From a virus: a stretch of 53,433 nt of DNA. A program made the position numbers and the translations under genes. Positions 18,865 through 26,911 of this stretch are shown in pieces. The notes under the pieces are model-generated. The model did not search any database. It was not told where the DNA came from and saw nothing but the letters and a program-made list of their open reading frames with translations. Location of the stretch: positions 1-53,433 of the IMG/VR virus record IMGVR_UViG_3300030390_001591; one strand, 5' to 3'. Positions within the stretch are counted from its first letter, which is position 1, and each line of letters starts with the position of its first letter.

Positions 18865-19515
18865 ATGAAATTAATTGCAGAATACCAAGATCAAGAAATA
18901 TCTTATATGACAGAAGCTACCGAAAACGGTGGAAAAAATCATGTAATTGAAGGTATTTTCGCACAAGCTGAAAGCAAAAACCGGAATGGCAGGATTTATC
19001 CAAAAGCTATTATGGAAAAAGCAATCGCTAAGTATAACAAAGAACAAGTAATTCCTAAGAGAGCAGTCGGTGAATTGAACCATCCAGATGGTCCCACTGT
19101 AAACTTAGACAAAGTATCCCATCGCATTACCGAACTAAATTGGTCCGGTAATAACGTGATGGGTAAGGCACTTATATTAGACACTCCAATGGGGCAGATC
19201 GTTAAAGGTTTACTCGATGGTGGCGTTCAACTAGGTGTATCAACTCGTGGTATGGGAAGTCTAGAGAATCGTAATGGAACCAACTATGTAAAAGAAGATT
19301 TTATGTTAGCAACGGTTGACATTGTTCAAGATCCATCCGCCCCAGAAGCTTTCGTTAATGGCATTATGGAGGGGGTCGACTGGATATGGAACAATGGTGT
19401 GATAGAAGCTCGAGACATTGAAAAGATTGAGACTGAAATTAAGAAAGCTCCGCGATCGGGATTGTATGAAGTGCAAACTCGTGAGTTTAAGAATTTCCTC
19501 TCGTTGCTTAAATAA
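18865..19515 (+). CDS. gp21: Prohead core protease gp21
   Basis: This 216-residue serine protease (T4 gp21 212 aa) is activated in the prohead and cleaves capsid and core proteins, usually after (L/I)-x-E. The catalytic His is expected in GELNHPDG (His73) and the nucleophilic Ser in GVSTRGMGSL (Ser126), corresponding to T4 His85 and Ser140. The N-terminal IEGIFAQAESKNRNGRIYP motif is typical of the family. It is followed by its substrates gp22 and gp23. Confidence 0.93.
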   Translation: MKLIAEYQDQEISYMTEATENGGKNHVIEGIFAQAESKNRNGRIYPKAIMEKAIAKYNKEQVIPKRAVGELNHPDGPTVNLDKVSHRITELNWSGNNVMGKALILDTPMGQIVKGLLDGGVQLGVSTRGMGSLENRNGTNYVKEDFMLATVDIVQDPSAPEAFVNGIMEGVDWIWNNGVIEARDIEKIETEIKKAPRSGLYEVQTREFKNFLSLLK

Positions 19516-19530
19516 TAGAGGAGTCAAAAC

Positions 19531-20688
19531 ATGACTGATCAAAATTACGAACAGGATGTCGACCTCGATGAAGCAACGGAAGTTGTGGACGAGGCTAAGG
19601 CACCAACTACAAAAGGTAAGGCACCAGATCCTAATCATACCGAAGACGATGGTATGACAAAGACTGATCCTAAAGCCCAAGCTAAAAAAGGCGCAGCCGG
19701 AACAAGTAAAGCCAAAAATGGTGATACTTCCGGTCAAGAACCAATGCAAAAGCTAAATGCTGGATATGGCATGATGAATGCAATGAAAATGGAAAATATG
19801 ACTAAGTTGGCTACTTTGCCTGCTGATGTTATTAATACATTGTATCAAGAAGCATTTGGCACTGACTTGGATCTAGATGAGTCCGATGAAGAATTAGTAG
19901 AGTATAACTTTGATGACGATCTGGAAGCTTTGGTTGAATCCGAAGCAACTCTTTCAGACGACTTTAAAGGTAAAGCTTCTACAATTTTTGAAGCTGCTGT
20001 TAATTCCAAACTTATGGAAAAAGCTGCAGATATGGAACTTGTCACTGCAACCCTTATTGCTGAAAAAGTCGAAGAGCTGGAAGAGCAATATAACTCTGAA
20101 ATCTCTGAAGCTGTTGTCGAAGCACGTGAAGAGCTTGTCGAAAAAGTCGACGGTTATCTAAACTACGTTGTTGAAACATGGATGGAAGAAAATAGACTGG
20201 CTGTTGAAACTGGTCTTAGAACTGAAATCGCTGAAACATTCATGGGAAGTCTGAAAGACTTGTTCACTGAATCTTACATCGAAGTTCCAGAATCCAAAGT
20301 TGATCTTGTTGATGATCTTGCCGAGCAGGTAATTGCTCTGGAAGAAAAACTCAATGAGGAAACATCTACCATCATCGAAATGAGATCTGAAATGCAGAAT
20401 CTTGAGCGTCATGCAATTATTGCAGAAGCTTCAAGAGATCTTGCTGGAACTCAAGCCGACAAACTAACTAAACTTGCAGAATCAATTGATTTTGAATCAG
20501 CCGATGCATTTTCTGCTAAAGTAGATACTCTTGTAGAATCTTACTTTTCAGAACAACCTCAAGTAGAAGTTGAAGCTTCTACACCTCGCCAATCAATCAC
20601 CGAAGCTAATGAGCTCGATGATGGTGAAGAAGTTGTAACAAGCGCACGGATGGATCAATATCTAACTGCAATCAGATCAAATAACTAA
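19531..20688 (+). CDS. gp22: Prohead scaffold protein gp22
   Basis: This 385-residue acidic, helical scaffold protein (T4 gp22 269 aa) forms the inner core of the prohead. The first 75 residues are low-complexity, rich in Ala, Lys and acidic residues; the rest is predicted coiled coil with many (L/I)-x-E sites for gp21, including SITE near the C-terminus. NTLYQEAFGTDLDLDE around residue 105 is also found in marine relatives. A strong GAGGAG ribosome site precedes the ATG. It lies between the protease and the capsid gene. Confidence 0.85.
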   Translation: MTDQNYEQDVDLDEATEVVDEAKAPTTKGKAPDPNHTEDDGMTKTDPKAQAKKGAAGTSKAKNGDTSGQEPMQKLNAGYGMMNAMKMENMTKLATLPADVINTLYQEAFGTDLDLDESDEELVEYNFDDDLEALVESEATLSDDFKGKASTIFEAAVNSKLMEKAADMELVTATLIAEKVEELEEQYNSEISEAVVEAREELVEKVDGYLNYVVETWMEENRLAVETGLRTEIAETFMGSLKDLFTESYIEVPESKVDLVDDLAEQVIALEEKLNEETSTIIEMRSEMQNLERHAIIAEASRDLAGTQADKLTKLAESIDFESADAFSAKVDTLVESYFSEQPQVEVEASTPRQSITEANELDDGEEVVTSARMDQYLTAIRSNN

Positions 20689-20700
20689 GGAGACAAAAAG

Positions 20701-22053
20701 ATGTCTAATACATACAAATCGCTTACTGAAAAGTGGGCACCGGTTTTGAATGAAGAATCAGCCGGAAATATCGGTGATAGCTACAGACGTTCTGTAACTG
20801 CTGTTGTTCTCGAAAACCAAGAAAAAGCTTTACAAGAAGCTCGTTCTGCTCAGCAAGGTTACTTGACAGAGGATGCGCCTGGTGGTGCAAATACTGGTTC
20901 GATCGACAAATGGGATCCAATCCTTATCTCGCTCGTACGTCGTGCAATGCCTAACATGATGGCATATGACGTCTGTGGTGTTCAGCCAATGACTGGTCCA
21001 ACTGGCCTGATCTTTGCAATGAAATCACGTTTCAATGGCGGTTCAATTTCTAATGACGAAGCACTGTTTAACGAAGCAAATACCAAGTTCTCTGGTGATT
21101 CATCTGGCACAGCTATGGATGCTGATGGTTCTGGTCTTGGAACTACTGATGGTACTGCTGGTACTGCAACTACCCTAGACGATGAGCGTGCATCTGCTCA
21201 ACCAAGAGGCGGTATGGATACTGCAAATGGTGAAGGTCTTGGAACCACTGGTACTTCTCCAAACTCTGCTTTCAATGAAATGGGTTTCACCATTGAGAAA
21301 GCAACTGTATCGGCCAAAACACGTGCATTGAAAGCAGAATATTCGCTTGAACTCGCACAGGATCTGAAAGCAATCCACGGTCTGGACGCTGAAAGTGAAT
21401 TGGCTAACATTCTTTCGACTGAAATCCTCGCAGAAATCAATCGTGAAGTTATCCGTACTATCAACAGCCAAGCTAAAACTGGTGCTGCTACTTCTCAGAC
21501 AGCTGTCAATGGTATCTTCTCATTGAAAGATGATGCAGATGGTCGTTGGAGTGTTGAAAAGTTCAAAGGTCTGATGGTTCAAATCGAACGTGAAGCCAAC
21601 ACAATTGCAAAAGAAACTCGTAGAGGTCGTGGTAACTTCATCATTACTTCTTCTGATGTTGCTTCCTGCTTGTCTGCTACTGGAATGTTGGACTATGCTC
21701 CAGCTCTGAAAGATAGCCTGACAGTCGACGATACTGGTAATACTTTTGCCGGTGTTCTTAACGGTCGTACCAAAGTATACATCGATCCATATGCAACAGT
21801 GGATTATGTAAACGTTGGCTATAAAGGTACCAATGCTTATGATGCAGGTATCTTCTATTGCCCATACGTACCGCTGACCATGGTCCGCGCCGTAGGCGAG
21901 AATGACTTCCAGCCACGTATCGGGTTCAAAACTCGTTATGGCATGGTGTCAAACCCATTTGTTGGAGCCGCTCCATCAAACGGTCTTGCTAATGTAAAAA
22001 CTAACCAGTACTACAGAATCTTCCGCGTCGATCACATTCTTGACGCTGCATAA
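20701..22053 (+). CDS. gp23: Major capsid protein gp23
   Basis: This 450-residue HK97-fold major capsid protein is T4 gp23-like (521 aa in T4; the short form is typical of distant marine T4-likes). Signatures include KWDPILISLVRRAMPNMMAY, QPMTGPTGLIFAMKSRF and the C-terminal GMVSNPFVGA. A likely gp21 cleavage site is YLTE at residues 54-57, which would leave a mature protein starting at residue 58. Its codon use looks more selected (CGT, GGT, CTG, AAC) than in neighbouring genes, as expected for the most abundant virion protein. A strong terminator follows. Confidence 0.97.
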   Translation: MSNTYKSLTEKWAPVLNEESAGNIGDSYRRSVTAVVLENQEKALQEARSAQQGYLTEDAPGGANTGSIDKWDPILISLVRRAMPNMMAYDVCGVQPMTGPTGLIFAMKSRFNGGSISNDEALFNEANTKFSGDSSGTAMDADGSGLGTTDGTAGTATTLDDERASAQPRGGMDTANGEGLGTTGTSPNSAFNEMGFTIEKATVSAKTRALKAEYSLELAQDLKAIHGLDAESELANILSTEILAEINREVIRTINSQAKTGAATSQTAVNGIFSLKDDADGRWSVEKFKGLMVQIEREANTIAKETRRGRGNFIITSSDVASCLSATGMLDYAPALKDSLTVDDTGNTFAGVLNGRTKVYIDPYATVDYVNVGYKGTNAYDAGIFYCPYVPLTMVRAVGENDFQPRIGFKTRYGMVSNPFVGAAPSNGLANVKTNQYYRIFRVDHILDAA

Positions 22054-22092
22054 GATTAATCTTATATAAAAAGAGGGATTAACCCTCCAACT

Positions 22093-22119
22093 AAGCCCCA
22101 CTTCGGTGGGGCTTTTTTT
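22093..22119 (+). terminator. Rho-independent terminator after gp23
   Basis: A perfect 9-bp stem, AAGCCCCAC with GTGGGGCTT, closes a TTCG tetraloop and is followed by a run of seven T. A weaker hairpin (GAGGG...CCCTC, 22073-22087) precedes it. It closes the capsid transcript before the early-type cassette. Confidence 0.95.
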
Positions 22120-22145
22120 ATGCTTTTTTTTGTCTTAAACCGCAT

Positions 22146-22177
22146 TTAACTGTGTACATTGCCTTAGAACTGTGGTA
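22146..22177 (+). repeat. Promoter repeat, copy 1
   Basis: This 32-base stretch matches 40743-40774 at 31 of 32 positions (G at 22167, A in the other copy). It carries the -35 element and the extended -10 context of the promoter at 22153. The two copies lie 18.6 kb apart in front of unrelated small genes, suggesting that a promoter module was duplicated or acquired twice. Confidence 0.9.
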
Positions 22178-22181
22178 TAAA
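22153..22181 (+). promoter_or_regulatory. Early-type sigma70 promoter
   Basis: TGTACA (22153-22158), a 17-bp spacer and TATAAA (22176-22181), preceded by an extended TGG. It drives the two small genes between gp23 and the tail-tube-like gene. Confidence 0.8.
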
Positions 22182-22205
22182 GGTATTAACAAAGGAGACT
22201 ACCAA

Positions 22206-22727
22206 ATGAAGCAGATCATCTCAAACCTAGAAAATGTTTTTACCGATCTTGATAAAAAATTCATTGACGGCCAAATCGAATGGGCCTTAGGACGGAAAGT
22301 AGCTCTTAAAGAATGGCGGTTGAATAACATCCTTGGTTATCACTATGGCGCAACAGTAAATGAAGGTTACAAAAATTGGGGCAAAGACGATTGGGGTTTC
22401 TACGAAGAAATGTTTCGGATTTGCGGTGGTAAAGGTCACTATAACACACTCATTCAAAATAATGATGCAGGAATTGCTCAGATATTTGAAAAGAACTGCA
22501 AAAGAACAATTGAAGCAAGAAATGCTAAAGTAGCTAAAAAGCTGGAAACATTCGGTGTCACAGAAGTTAAAGACTCAAATATTTCTAAAACCTCAGATGG
22601 TTTTCACGGAGTATTTAATGTGGAAACAGACAAGGGAGACAAGCGGATTGAAATCGATACAATCTTAGCTGGTGGATATAACATCCAATGTCTCCACCTT
22701 CGTACTCTAGTAAAAATGAAGAAATGA
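22206..22727 (+). CDS. Protein of unknown function in insulated early cassette
   Basis: This 173-residue protein matches no family I recognise. The ATG at 22206 follows AAAGGAGACT and a good sigma70-like promoter; an in-frame start further upstream would lie inside the promoter. The N-terminal half is helical (QIEWALGRKVALKEWRLNNI) and contains a Trp/Gly-rich patch (NWGKDDWGFYEEMF). The C-terminal half (about 120-173) looks like a small alpha/beta domain (GVFNVETDKGDKRIEIDTIL). It is soluble, with no signal peptide. Expression is probably early, in contrast to the late genes on both sides. Confidence 0.7.
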   Translation: MKQIISNLENVFTDLDKKFIDGQIEWALGRKVALKEWRLNNILGYHYGATVNEGYKNWGKDDWGFYEEMFRICGGKGHYNTLIQNNDAGIAQIFEKNCKRTIEARNAKVAKKLETFGVTEVKDSNISKTSDGFHGVFNVETDKGDKRIEIDTILAGGYNIQCLHLRTLVKMKK

Positions 22728-22740
22728 AAAGGATATAATT

Positions 22741-22953
22741 ATGTGGGAAGTTAGAGGACAATTTAATAAGCCACAATCTGAAGGTAACGATTCGCAGTTG
22801 GAATGGAGTGCAATACACTGCGAATCTCGTGAAGAGGCTGAGGATTGGTGGGAATGCAGATCTAAGGCAACTTTCGGTAATGGTGGAACGACTAGTGTTA
22901 GCACCATGTTTGATCCTGATGGTAAAGTTGTTAAAGTTATGTTCAAACAGTAG
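22741..22953 (+). CDS. Small protein of unknown function
   Basis: This 70-residue protein is rich in Trp and Glu (WEVRGQFNKPQSEGNDSQLEW; REEAEDWWECRSKATFG). Its ATG lies 13 bases after the upstream gene, behind AAAGGATATAATT. No known domain is seen. It shares the early-type promoter at 22153 and is closed by the terminator at 22981, so it is the second gene of the cassette. Confidence 0.65.
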   Translation: MWEVRGQFNKPQSEGNDSQLEWSAIHCESREEAEDWWECRSKATFGNGGTTSVSTMFDPDGKVVKVMFKQ

Positions 22954-22980
22954 AACGTAAACGATATTATTGTATAATTG

Positions 22981-23006
22981 AGGGTCCTTTCTAGGGCCCT
23001 TTTTTT
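22981..23006 (+). terminator. Rho-independent terminator of the early cassette
   Basis: AGGGTCC (22981-22987) pairs with GGGCCCT (22994-23000), with one G-U pair, around a TTTCTA loop, and is followed by six more T. It ends the two-gene cassette three bases before a late promoter. Confidence 0.9.
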
Positions 23007-23008
23007 CG

Positions 23009-23016
23009 TATAAATA
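23009..23016 (+). promoter_or_regulatory. T4-type late promoter (TATAAATA)
   Basis: A perfect TATAAATA immediately follows the terminator and lies 20 bases before the start of the tail-tube-like gene. Late transcription therefore restarts here. Confidence 0.8.
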
Positions 23017-23036
23017 CCAGTAACAAGGAGTTTAAC

Positions 23037-23540
23037 ATGGCAAAATTAACATCTAATATAAATTTTCTACAAAGTAATCAATTTAAAATTATTATTGATA
23101 GAAAGCAGTATGCAAATATAGAGTTCTTTGCTCAGTCTATTTCACATCCAGGTGTAGTATTTACTTCTCCTGCAATGGCATATAAACGAATTGCATCGGT
23201 GGGATTACCGGGTGATACATTAACGCTTGATGAACTTCAAATGGAAATCATAGTAGATGAGGAAATGAAATCTTACACTGAAATGTATAATTGGATTAAA
23301 CTTTTAACCGAGGATCGAAGCAACTTATCGTCTGATGTAGTCCCAATACCGCTCGTTAGTCATGAGGCAGATATACGTTTAATGATATTAAATAGTAGCA
23401 ATCAGGTGGTGAAAACTATTCAATATATAGATTGTGTTCCAACTGGAATAGGAAATATAGCATTTGCATCTACATCCGGAGAACCTAGTATGGTTACTTT
23501 TAATGCATCATTTAGAACGGAATATTTTAATATAAAATAG
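23037..23540 (+). CDS. Tail-tube-fold structural protein (gp19-like)
   Basis: This 167-residue protein resembles the gp19 tail tube fold: FKIIIDRKQYANIEFFAQSI in the first strand, then PGVVFTSP, a GDTLTLDELQMEIIVDEEMK segment, YTEMYNWIKLL, and ECV/DCVPTGIGNI-like sequence before the last strand. Marine T4-like phages carry such a gene near gp23. The true position in the virion (tube, tube initiator or neck) is not decided by the sequence. It sits behind its own late promoter and a GGAG ribosome site. Confidence 0.7.
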   Translation: MAKLTSNINFLQSNQFKIIIDRKQYANIEFFAQSISHPGVVFTSPAMAYKRIASVGLPGDTLTLDELQMEIIVDEEMKSYTEMYNWIKLLTEDRSNLSSDVVPIPLVSHEADIRLMILNSSNQVVKTIQYIDCVPTGIGNIAFASTSGEPSMVTFNASFRTEYFNIK

Positions 23541-23573
23541 AATATATATACAACTATATTATGGAGAATTGAT

Positions 23574-24020
23574 TTGTTAACACTTGAAAATATACTTGAA
23601 GAATGGCAAGAAGACTGTCAAATAGATGAAAATAATTTAGATATAAGCTCGATCGAAATTGCAAAACTTCATGCAAAATATCTTGAGATGCTGTCTATTA
23701 CAAAACTCAAGCTGAAAAAAACTGAGTTAAATCAAAAAATATTGTTAAAAGAAAAATGGCTTTACTATAATGGTAAGCTGACAGAAGATGAACTCATTGA
23801 AAAGGGATGGGAATTTGATCCATTCCGTGGAATGAAAATTATGAAAGGGGATATGAATCGCTATTATGATTCGGATATAGATATACAGCAGAGTGAAGAA
23901 AAGGTAATTTATTTTAAAACGACTGTAGAGACCTTAACTGAAATAGTAGATACATTACGTTGGAAGCACCAGACAATTAGTAATATTATAAAATGGAAGA
24001 TGTTTCAAGCCGGTGGATAG
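23574..24020 (+). CDS. uvsY: Recombination mediator UvsY
   Basis: This 148-residue protein is UvsY-like (T4 137 aa). UvsY loads the UvsX recombinase onto single-stranded DNA covered by the SSB protein. Characteristic pieces are the LENILEEWQEDCQIDENNLD opening, KLHAKYLEMLSITKLKLKK, LKEKWLYYNGKL and the final IIKWKMFQAGG (T4 ends similarly, AFEAGK). The start codon is TTG at 23574, 5 bases after GGAGAAT. It overlaps uvsW by 8 bases. Confidence 0.88.
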   Translation: MLTLENILEEWQEDCQIDENNLDISSIEIAKLHAKYLEMLSITKLKLKKTELNQKILLKEKWLYYNGKLTEDELIEKGWEFDPFRGMKIMKGDMNRYYDSDIDIQQSEEKVIYFKTTVETLTEIVDTLRWKHQTISNIIKWKMFQAGG

Positions 24021-25515
24021 AATTTTATTACAAAAGAAAAACGAAGCGATGTTACTTGTTGGCTGCGATAACGGAATTGCTATGGAGCTAAGTGAATTCT
24101 TTTCATTTTTTGTTCCAGGATACAAATATATGCCACTATTTCGTAATAAAGTATGGGATGGTAAAGTACGATTATTTAATCCTGCTAGCTATGAGTTGCC
24201 AGTCGGTTTGTTGTCTTATGTAAAAGAATTTGCTGAGAAGCGTGGATATACAGTTGAGTATGAAGATGGACCGTTTGGACCGCCTGAATCATTTAACAAA
24301 ATTGATGCTAAAGACATTATGAGTTTTATAAAGTCTCTTAATATTCATAGTAAAGGTAAGGCTATTGAAGTAAGAGATTATCAGTTTAATGCTATTTGTG
24401 AAAGCATTAGGAAAAAACGAGCAATTTTGCTATCACCAACTGGATCTGGAAAATCATTAATAATTTATGTTTTAATGAGATGGTATATGGCAAATCATGA
24501 TGATAAAGTTTTAGTTATTGTTCCTACAACATCTTTAGTACAACAGATGATGTCAGACTTTGGTGATTATTCATCTAATGATAGTGGATTTTCTGAAGAA
24601 GATTGTCATGCTATCTTTTCTGGTCAAGCTAAAATGAATATATCTGAAAACGTTTTTATTAGTACGTGGCAGTCAATTTACAAACTACCTATAACATGGT
24701 TTAGCCAATTTGGTGTTATATTTGGTGATGAAGTTCATGGATTTAAATCTAAATCTTTATCTAATATTATGAATAAGGCTAAAACAACAGTGTATCGCTT
24801 TGGTACAACTGGAACACTTGATGGAACTCAAACACATAAATTAGTACTCGAAGGATTGTTTGGAAAGGTAATGAAGGTTACCACAACTAAAGCATTACAG
24901 GATAAAAAGACCCTGGCTGCTCTTGATATCTTCATTTTAAGACTAGAACATGGAGAAGACGTCAGGCAATTAATAAGCGGATCTACATATCAACAAGAAA
25001 TAAATTTTATAATCGGAAATGAGAAACGTAATCATTTTATAAGAAATCTTGCTCTCGACCAAAAAGGCAATTCATTAGTTTTGTTCCAGTTTGTAGAAAA
25101 ACACGGTAAGATTTTATATGAATTAATACAGTCTAAGGCTGATATAAATAGAAAAGTATTCTTTGTTAGTGGTGCTACTGAAGCCACTGACAGAGAGGCT
25201 ATAAGGAAAATAACAGAAAAACAAAAAGACGCGATTATCGTGGCCAGTCTGGGGACTTTTAGTACAGGAATTAATATACGCAATCTTCATAATATTGTTT
25301 TTGCTAGCCCCTCAAAGTCACAGATTAAAGTACTTCAAAGCATCGGACGAGGACTCAGAAAAAGCGACAACGGAGTAACTACTAAACTATATGACATATC
25401 TGACGACATACAATACAAATCTAAGAAAAACTATACACTTCTTCATTCAGAAGAAAGAATAAAGATTTACAAGAGAGAGCAGTTCAATTTCAAGTTATAC
25501 AAAATAAAGGTTTAG
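24013..25515 (+). CDS. uvsW: DNA/RNA helicase UvsW
   Basis: This 500-residue superfamily 2 helicase (T4 UvsW about 503 aa) unwinds recombination and stalled-fork structures and R-loops. The N-terminal DNA-binding part has FFSFFVPGYKYMPLFRNKVW. Helicase motifs: Walker A SPTGSGKS (about 143-150), VPTTSLVQQ, DEVH box (GDEVHGF, about 239-245), GTTGTLDG, and motif VI SIGRGLRK (about 452-459). The start is GTG at 24013, overlapping uvsY. The uvsY-uvsW order is the same as in relatives. Confidence 0.95.
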   Translation: MDRILLQKKNEAMLLVGCDNGIAMELSEFFSFFVPGYKYMPLFRNKVWDGKVRLFNPASYELPVGLLSYVKEFAEKRGYTVEYEDGPFGPPESFNKIDAKDIMSFIKSLNIHSKGKAIEVRDYQFNAICESIRKKRAILLSPTGSGKSLIIYVLMRWYMANHDDKVLVIVPTTSLVQQMMSDFGDYSSNDSGFSEEDCHAIFSGQAKMNISENVFISTWQSIYKLPITWFSQFGVIFGDEVHGFKSKSLSNIMNKAKTTVYRFGTTGTLDGTQTHKLVLEGLFGKVMKVTTTKALQDKKTLAALDIFILRLEHGEDVRQLISGSTYQQEINFIIGNEKRNHFIRNLALDQKGNSLVLFQFVEKHGKILYELIQSKADINRKVFFVSGATEATDREAIRKITEKQKDAIIVASLGTFSTGINIRNLHNIVFASPSKSQIKVLQSIGRGLRKSDNGVTTKLYDISDDIQYKSKKNYTLLHSEERIKIYKREQFNFKLYKIKV

Positions 25516-25519
25516 GTCA

Positions 25520-25945
25520 ATGATTACAGACAATGTCAAACAGATCAAGATGGTAAATGGTGATGAAATTATATGCGAAATATTAGAAGAACTCGAAGAC
25601 GATTTAATTGTGAGATATTGTCTATTAATTGATAAGTTTAGAACTAAGAATACTGAAGAAGAATATACTACTACTTTATATGTGCTTAAGCCTTGGATGA
25701 CATATGTTGAACAAAATGATGAGGTAATTACTGTTAATGCTTATCATTGTATGGCTTTAGCTACTCCACATTCAGAGTTAATGAAGCAGTACGAAGTGGC
25801 TCTTTCTCGGATAATTGAGATGTCGCGTGAAGAAGAAAATGAAAAAGAAGACAAAAATAATGTCTTAGAGTTTGAAGCAGATAGTGGAGTTGAAAATGTT
25901 GTGACTTTATCATTTAATAACACACCGAAGAATAAGCTTCACTGA
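25520..25945 (+). CDS. Sm-like (LSm) phage protein
   Basis: This 141-residue protein opens with VKQIKMVNGDEIICEILEEL, the strand pattern of Sm and LSm RNA-binding folds, and continues with a beta-rich region to about residue 85. The remaining C-terminal part is acidic and Lys-rich (SREEENEKEDKNNVLEFEAD). Similar small proteins with an IKMVNGEEII-type N-terminus occur near uvsW in marine T4-likes. RNA binding is inferred from the fold only. The ATG at 25520 lies five bases after the uvsW stop codon. Confidence 0.55.
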   Translation: MITDNVKQIKMVNGDEIICEILEELEDDLIVRYCLLIDKFRTKNTEEEYTTTLYVLKPWMTYVEQNDEVITVNAYHCMALATPHSELMKQYEVALSRIIEMSREEENEKEDKNNVLEFEADSGVENVVTLSFNNTPKNKLH

Positions 25946-25983
25946 GCTGGATACTACCCCCTGTTTAAAGAATACTCTTTATT

Positions 25984-26004
25984 ATACCATGATTTGCATG
26001 GTAT
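25984..26004 (+). other. 8-bp hairpin downstream of the Sm-like gene
   Basis: ATACCATG (25984-25991) and CATGGTAT (25997-26004) pair perfectly around an ATTTG loop. It stands between the Sm-like gene and the gp55 promoter. The stem is AT-rich and the T-rich tract (TTTATTTTT) begins ten bases later, so it is at best a weak terminator and may be an operator-like site or RNA element. Confidence 0.55.
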
Positions 26005-26043
26005 GTACACCGTTTATTTTTAAAATATTAAAGATAATATCTG

Positions 26044-26072
26044 TGTACAAATAACTAAAAATATAGTATAAT
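26044..26072 (+). promoter_or_regulatory. Early-type sigma70 promoter of gp55
   Basis: TGTACA (26044-26049), 17 bp, TATAAT (26067-26072), 27 bases before the gp55 start codon. It probably drives gp55 and the downstream gp47-gp46 operon. Confidence 0.85.
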
Positions 26073-26099
26073 TGTCAATATAAAGTGGAGACATGAGAT

Positions 26100-26693
26100 A
26101 TGGCCAAAAGTAAATCTAAAAATGTTCATTATGTAAACAATGCTGAATTTTCATTATCAGTTGTTGAATACGTCCGAACAGTTGCTGAAGCAAAAAATAA
26201 TAATAACACATTACCAATTGTTCCAGATGATATTGCTATTTCATTTCTAAAAATAGCTGAAAATCTTTCACATAAATCAAATTTTATACGATATACATAT
26301 CGTGAAGAAATGGTAATGGATGCAGTAGAAAATTGTCTAAAAGCAGTAGAAAATTATAATATTGATGCCAAAACTCGTTCAGGCAAACCAAACGCTTTTG
26401 CATATTTTACTCAAATTATTTGGTTTGCTTTTCTCCGAAGAATCACAAAGGAAAAGAAACAACAAGAAATTAAAGAAAAATATATGCTTCAGTCTGGTGT
26501 GGAAGCATTTATTACGTCTTCTGGAAGCGAGGAGGCCACTCAAGTAGCTACTCACTTTGTTGATACTTTAAAAGATAGAATCAATAAAGTTAAAGAGTAC
26601 GATACAGAACTTAAAACTTATGCTAAGGCTAATAAGACACCAAAGAAAAGAGCCAGAAATGTTGATTCAGATTTACAAGATTTCTTAAAATGA
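26100..26693 (+). CDS. gp55: Late sigma factor gp55
   Basis: This 197-residue protein is the T4 gp55-like sigma factor (185 aa), which redirects host RNA polymerase to TATAAATA late promoters. The region-2-like core includes FIRYTYREEMVMDAVENCLK and the NAFAYFTQIIWFAFLRRITK segment typical of sigma region 2.4 in gp55. The C-terminal part is Lys-rich. It has its own early-type promoter, fitting its role as a switch between early and late stages. Its likely targets are the TATAAATA sites in this window. Confidence 0.92.
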   Translation: MAKSKSKNVHYVNNAEFSLSVVEYVRTVAEAKNNNNTLPIVPDDIAISFLKIAENLSHKSNFIRYTYREEMVMDAVENCLKAVENYNIDAKTRSGKPNAFAYFTQIIWFAFLRRITKEKKQQEIKEKYMLQSGVEAFITSSGSEEATQVATHFVDTLKDRINKVKEYDTELKTYAKANKTPKKRARNVDSDLQDFLK

Positions 26694-26911
26694 GTCAGAT
26701 TCAAGCAAGAATCAAACTTCATATGGATGCCATTCAAGACATTATGGAGTCTCCTGGACAGGATCATTTAATAGAAGGCAAAACTGATCTATTAAATCAA
26801 ATGGCTAAAGTTAGTTTATTTGCTGCACATATGAACGATGAAGACAAAGATTACTATCAAGCAGTACAATATACTCTTGAAGAAAAATCAGATTGGAATG
26901 TTAAAAAATGA
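26690..26911 (+). CDS. Small protein of unknown function
   Basis: This 73-residue protein starts in an ATGA overlap with the gp55 stop codon and overlaps gp47 by four bases, so it belongs to the same operon. It is helical and acidic (DAIQDIMESPGQDHLIEGKT; MNDEDKDYYQAVQYTLEEK). No domain is recognised. A small gene at this place is common in marine T4-likes, but no function is known to me. Confidence 0.65.
   Translation: MSQIQARIKLHMDAIQDIMESPGQDHLIEGKTDLLNQMAKVSLFAAHMNDEDKDYYQAVQYTLEEKSDWNVKK

Noticed and set aside
22054-22205. tRNA gene in the gp23 downstream gap
   Set aside because: The hairpins form terminators; no cloverleaf with anticodon arm and TTC loop could be drawn.
25984-26004. 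Hairpin after the Sm-like gene as a strong terminator
   Set aside because: The stem is AT-rich and not followed directly by a T run.
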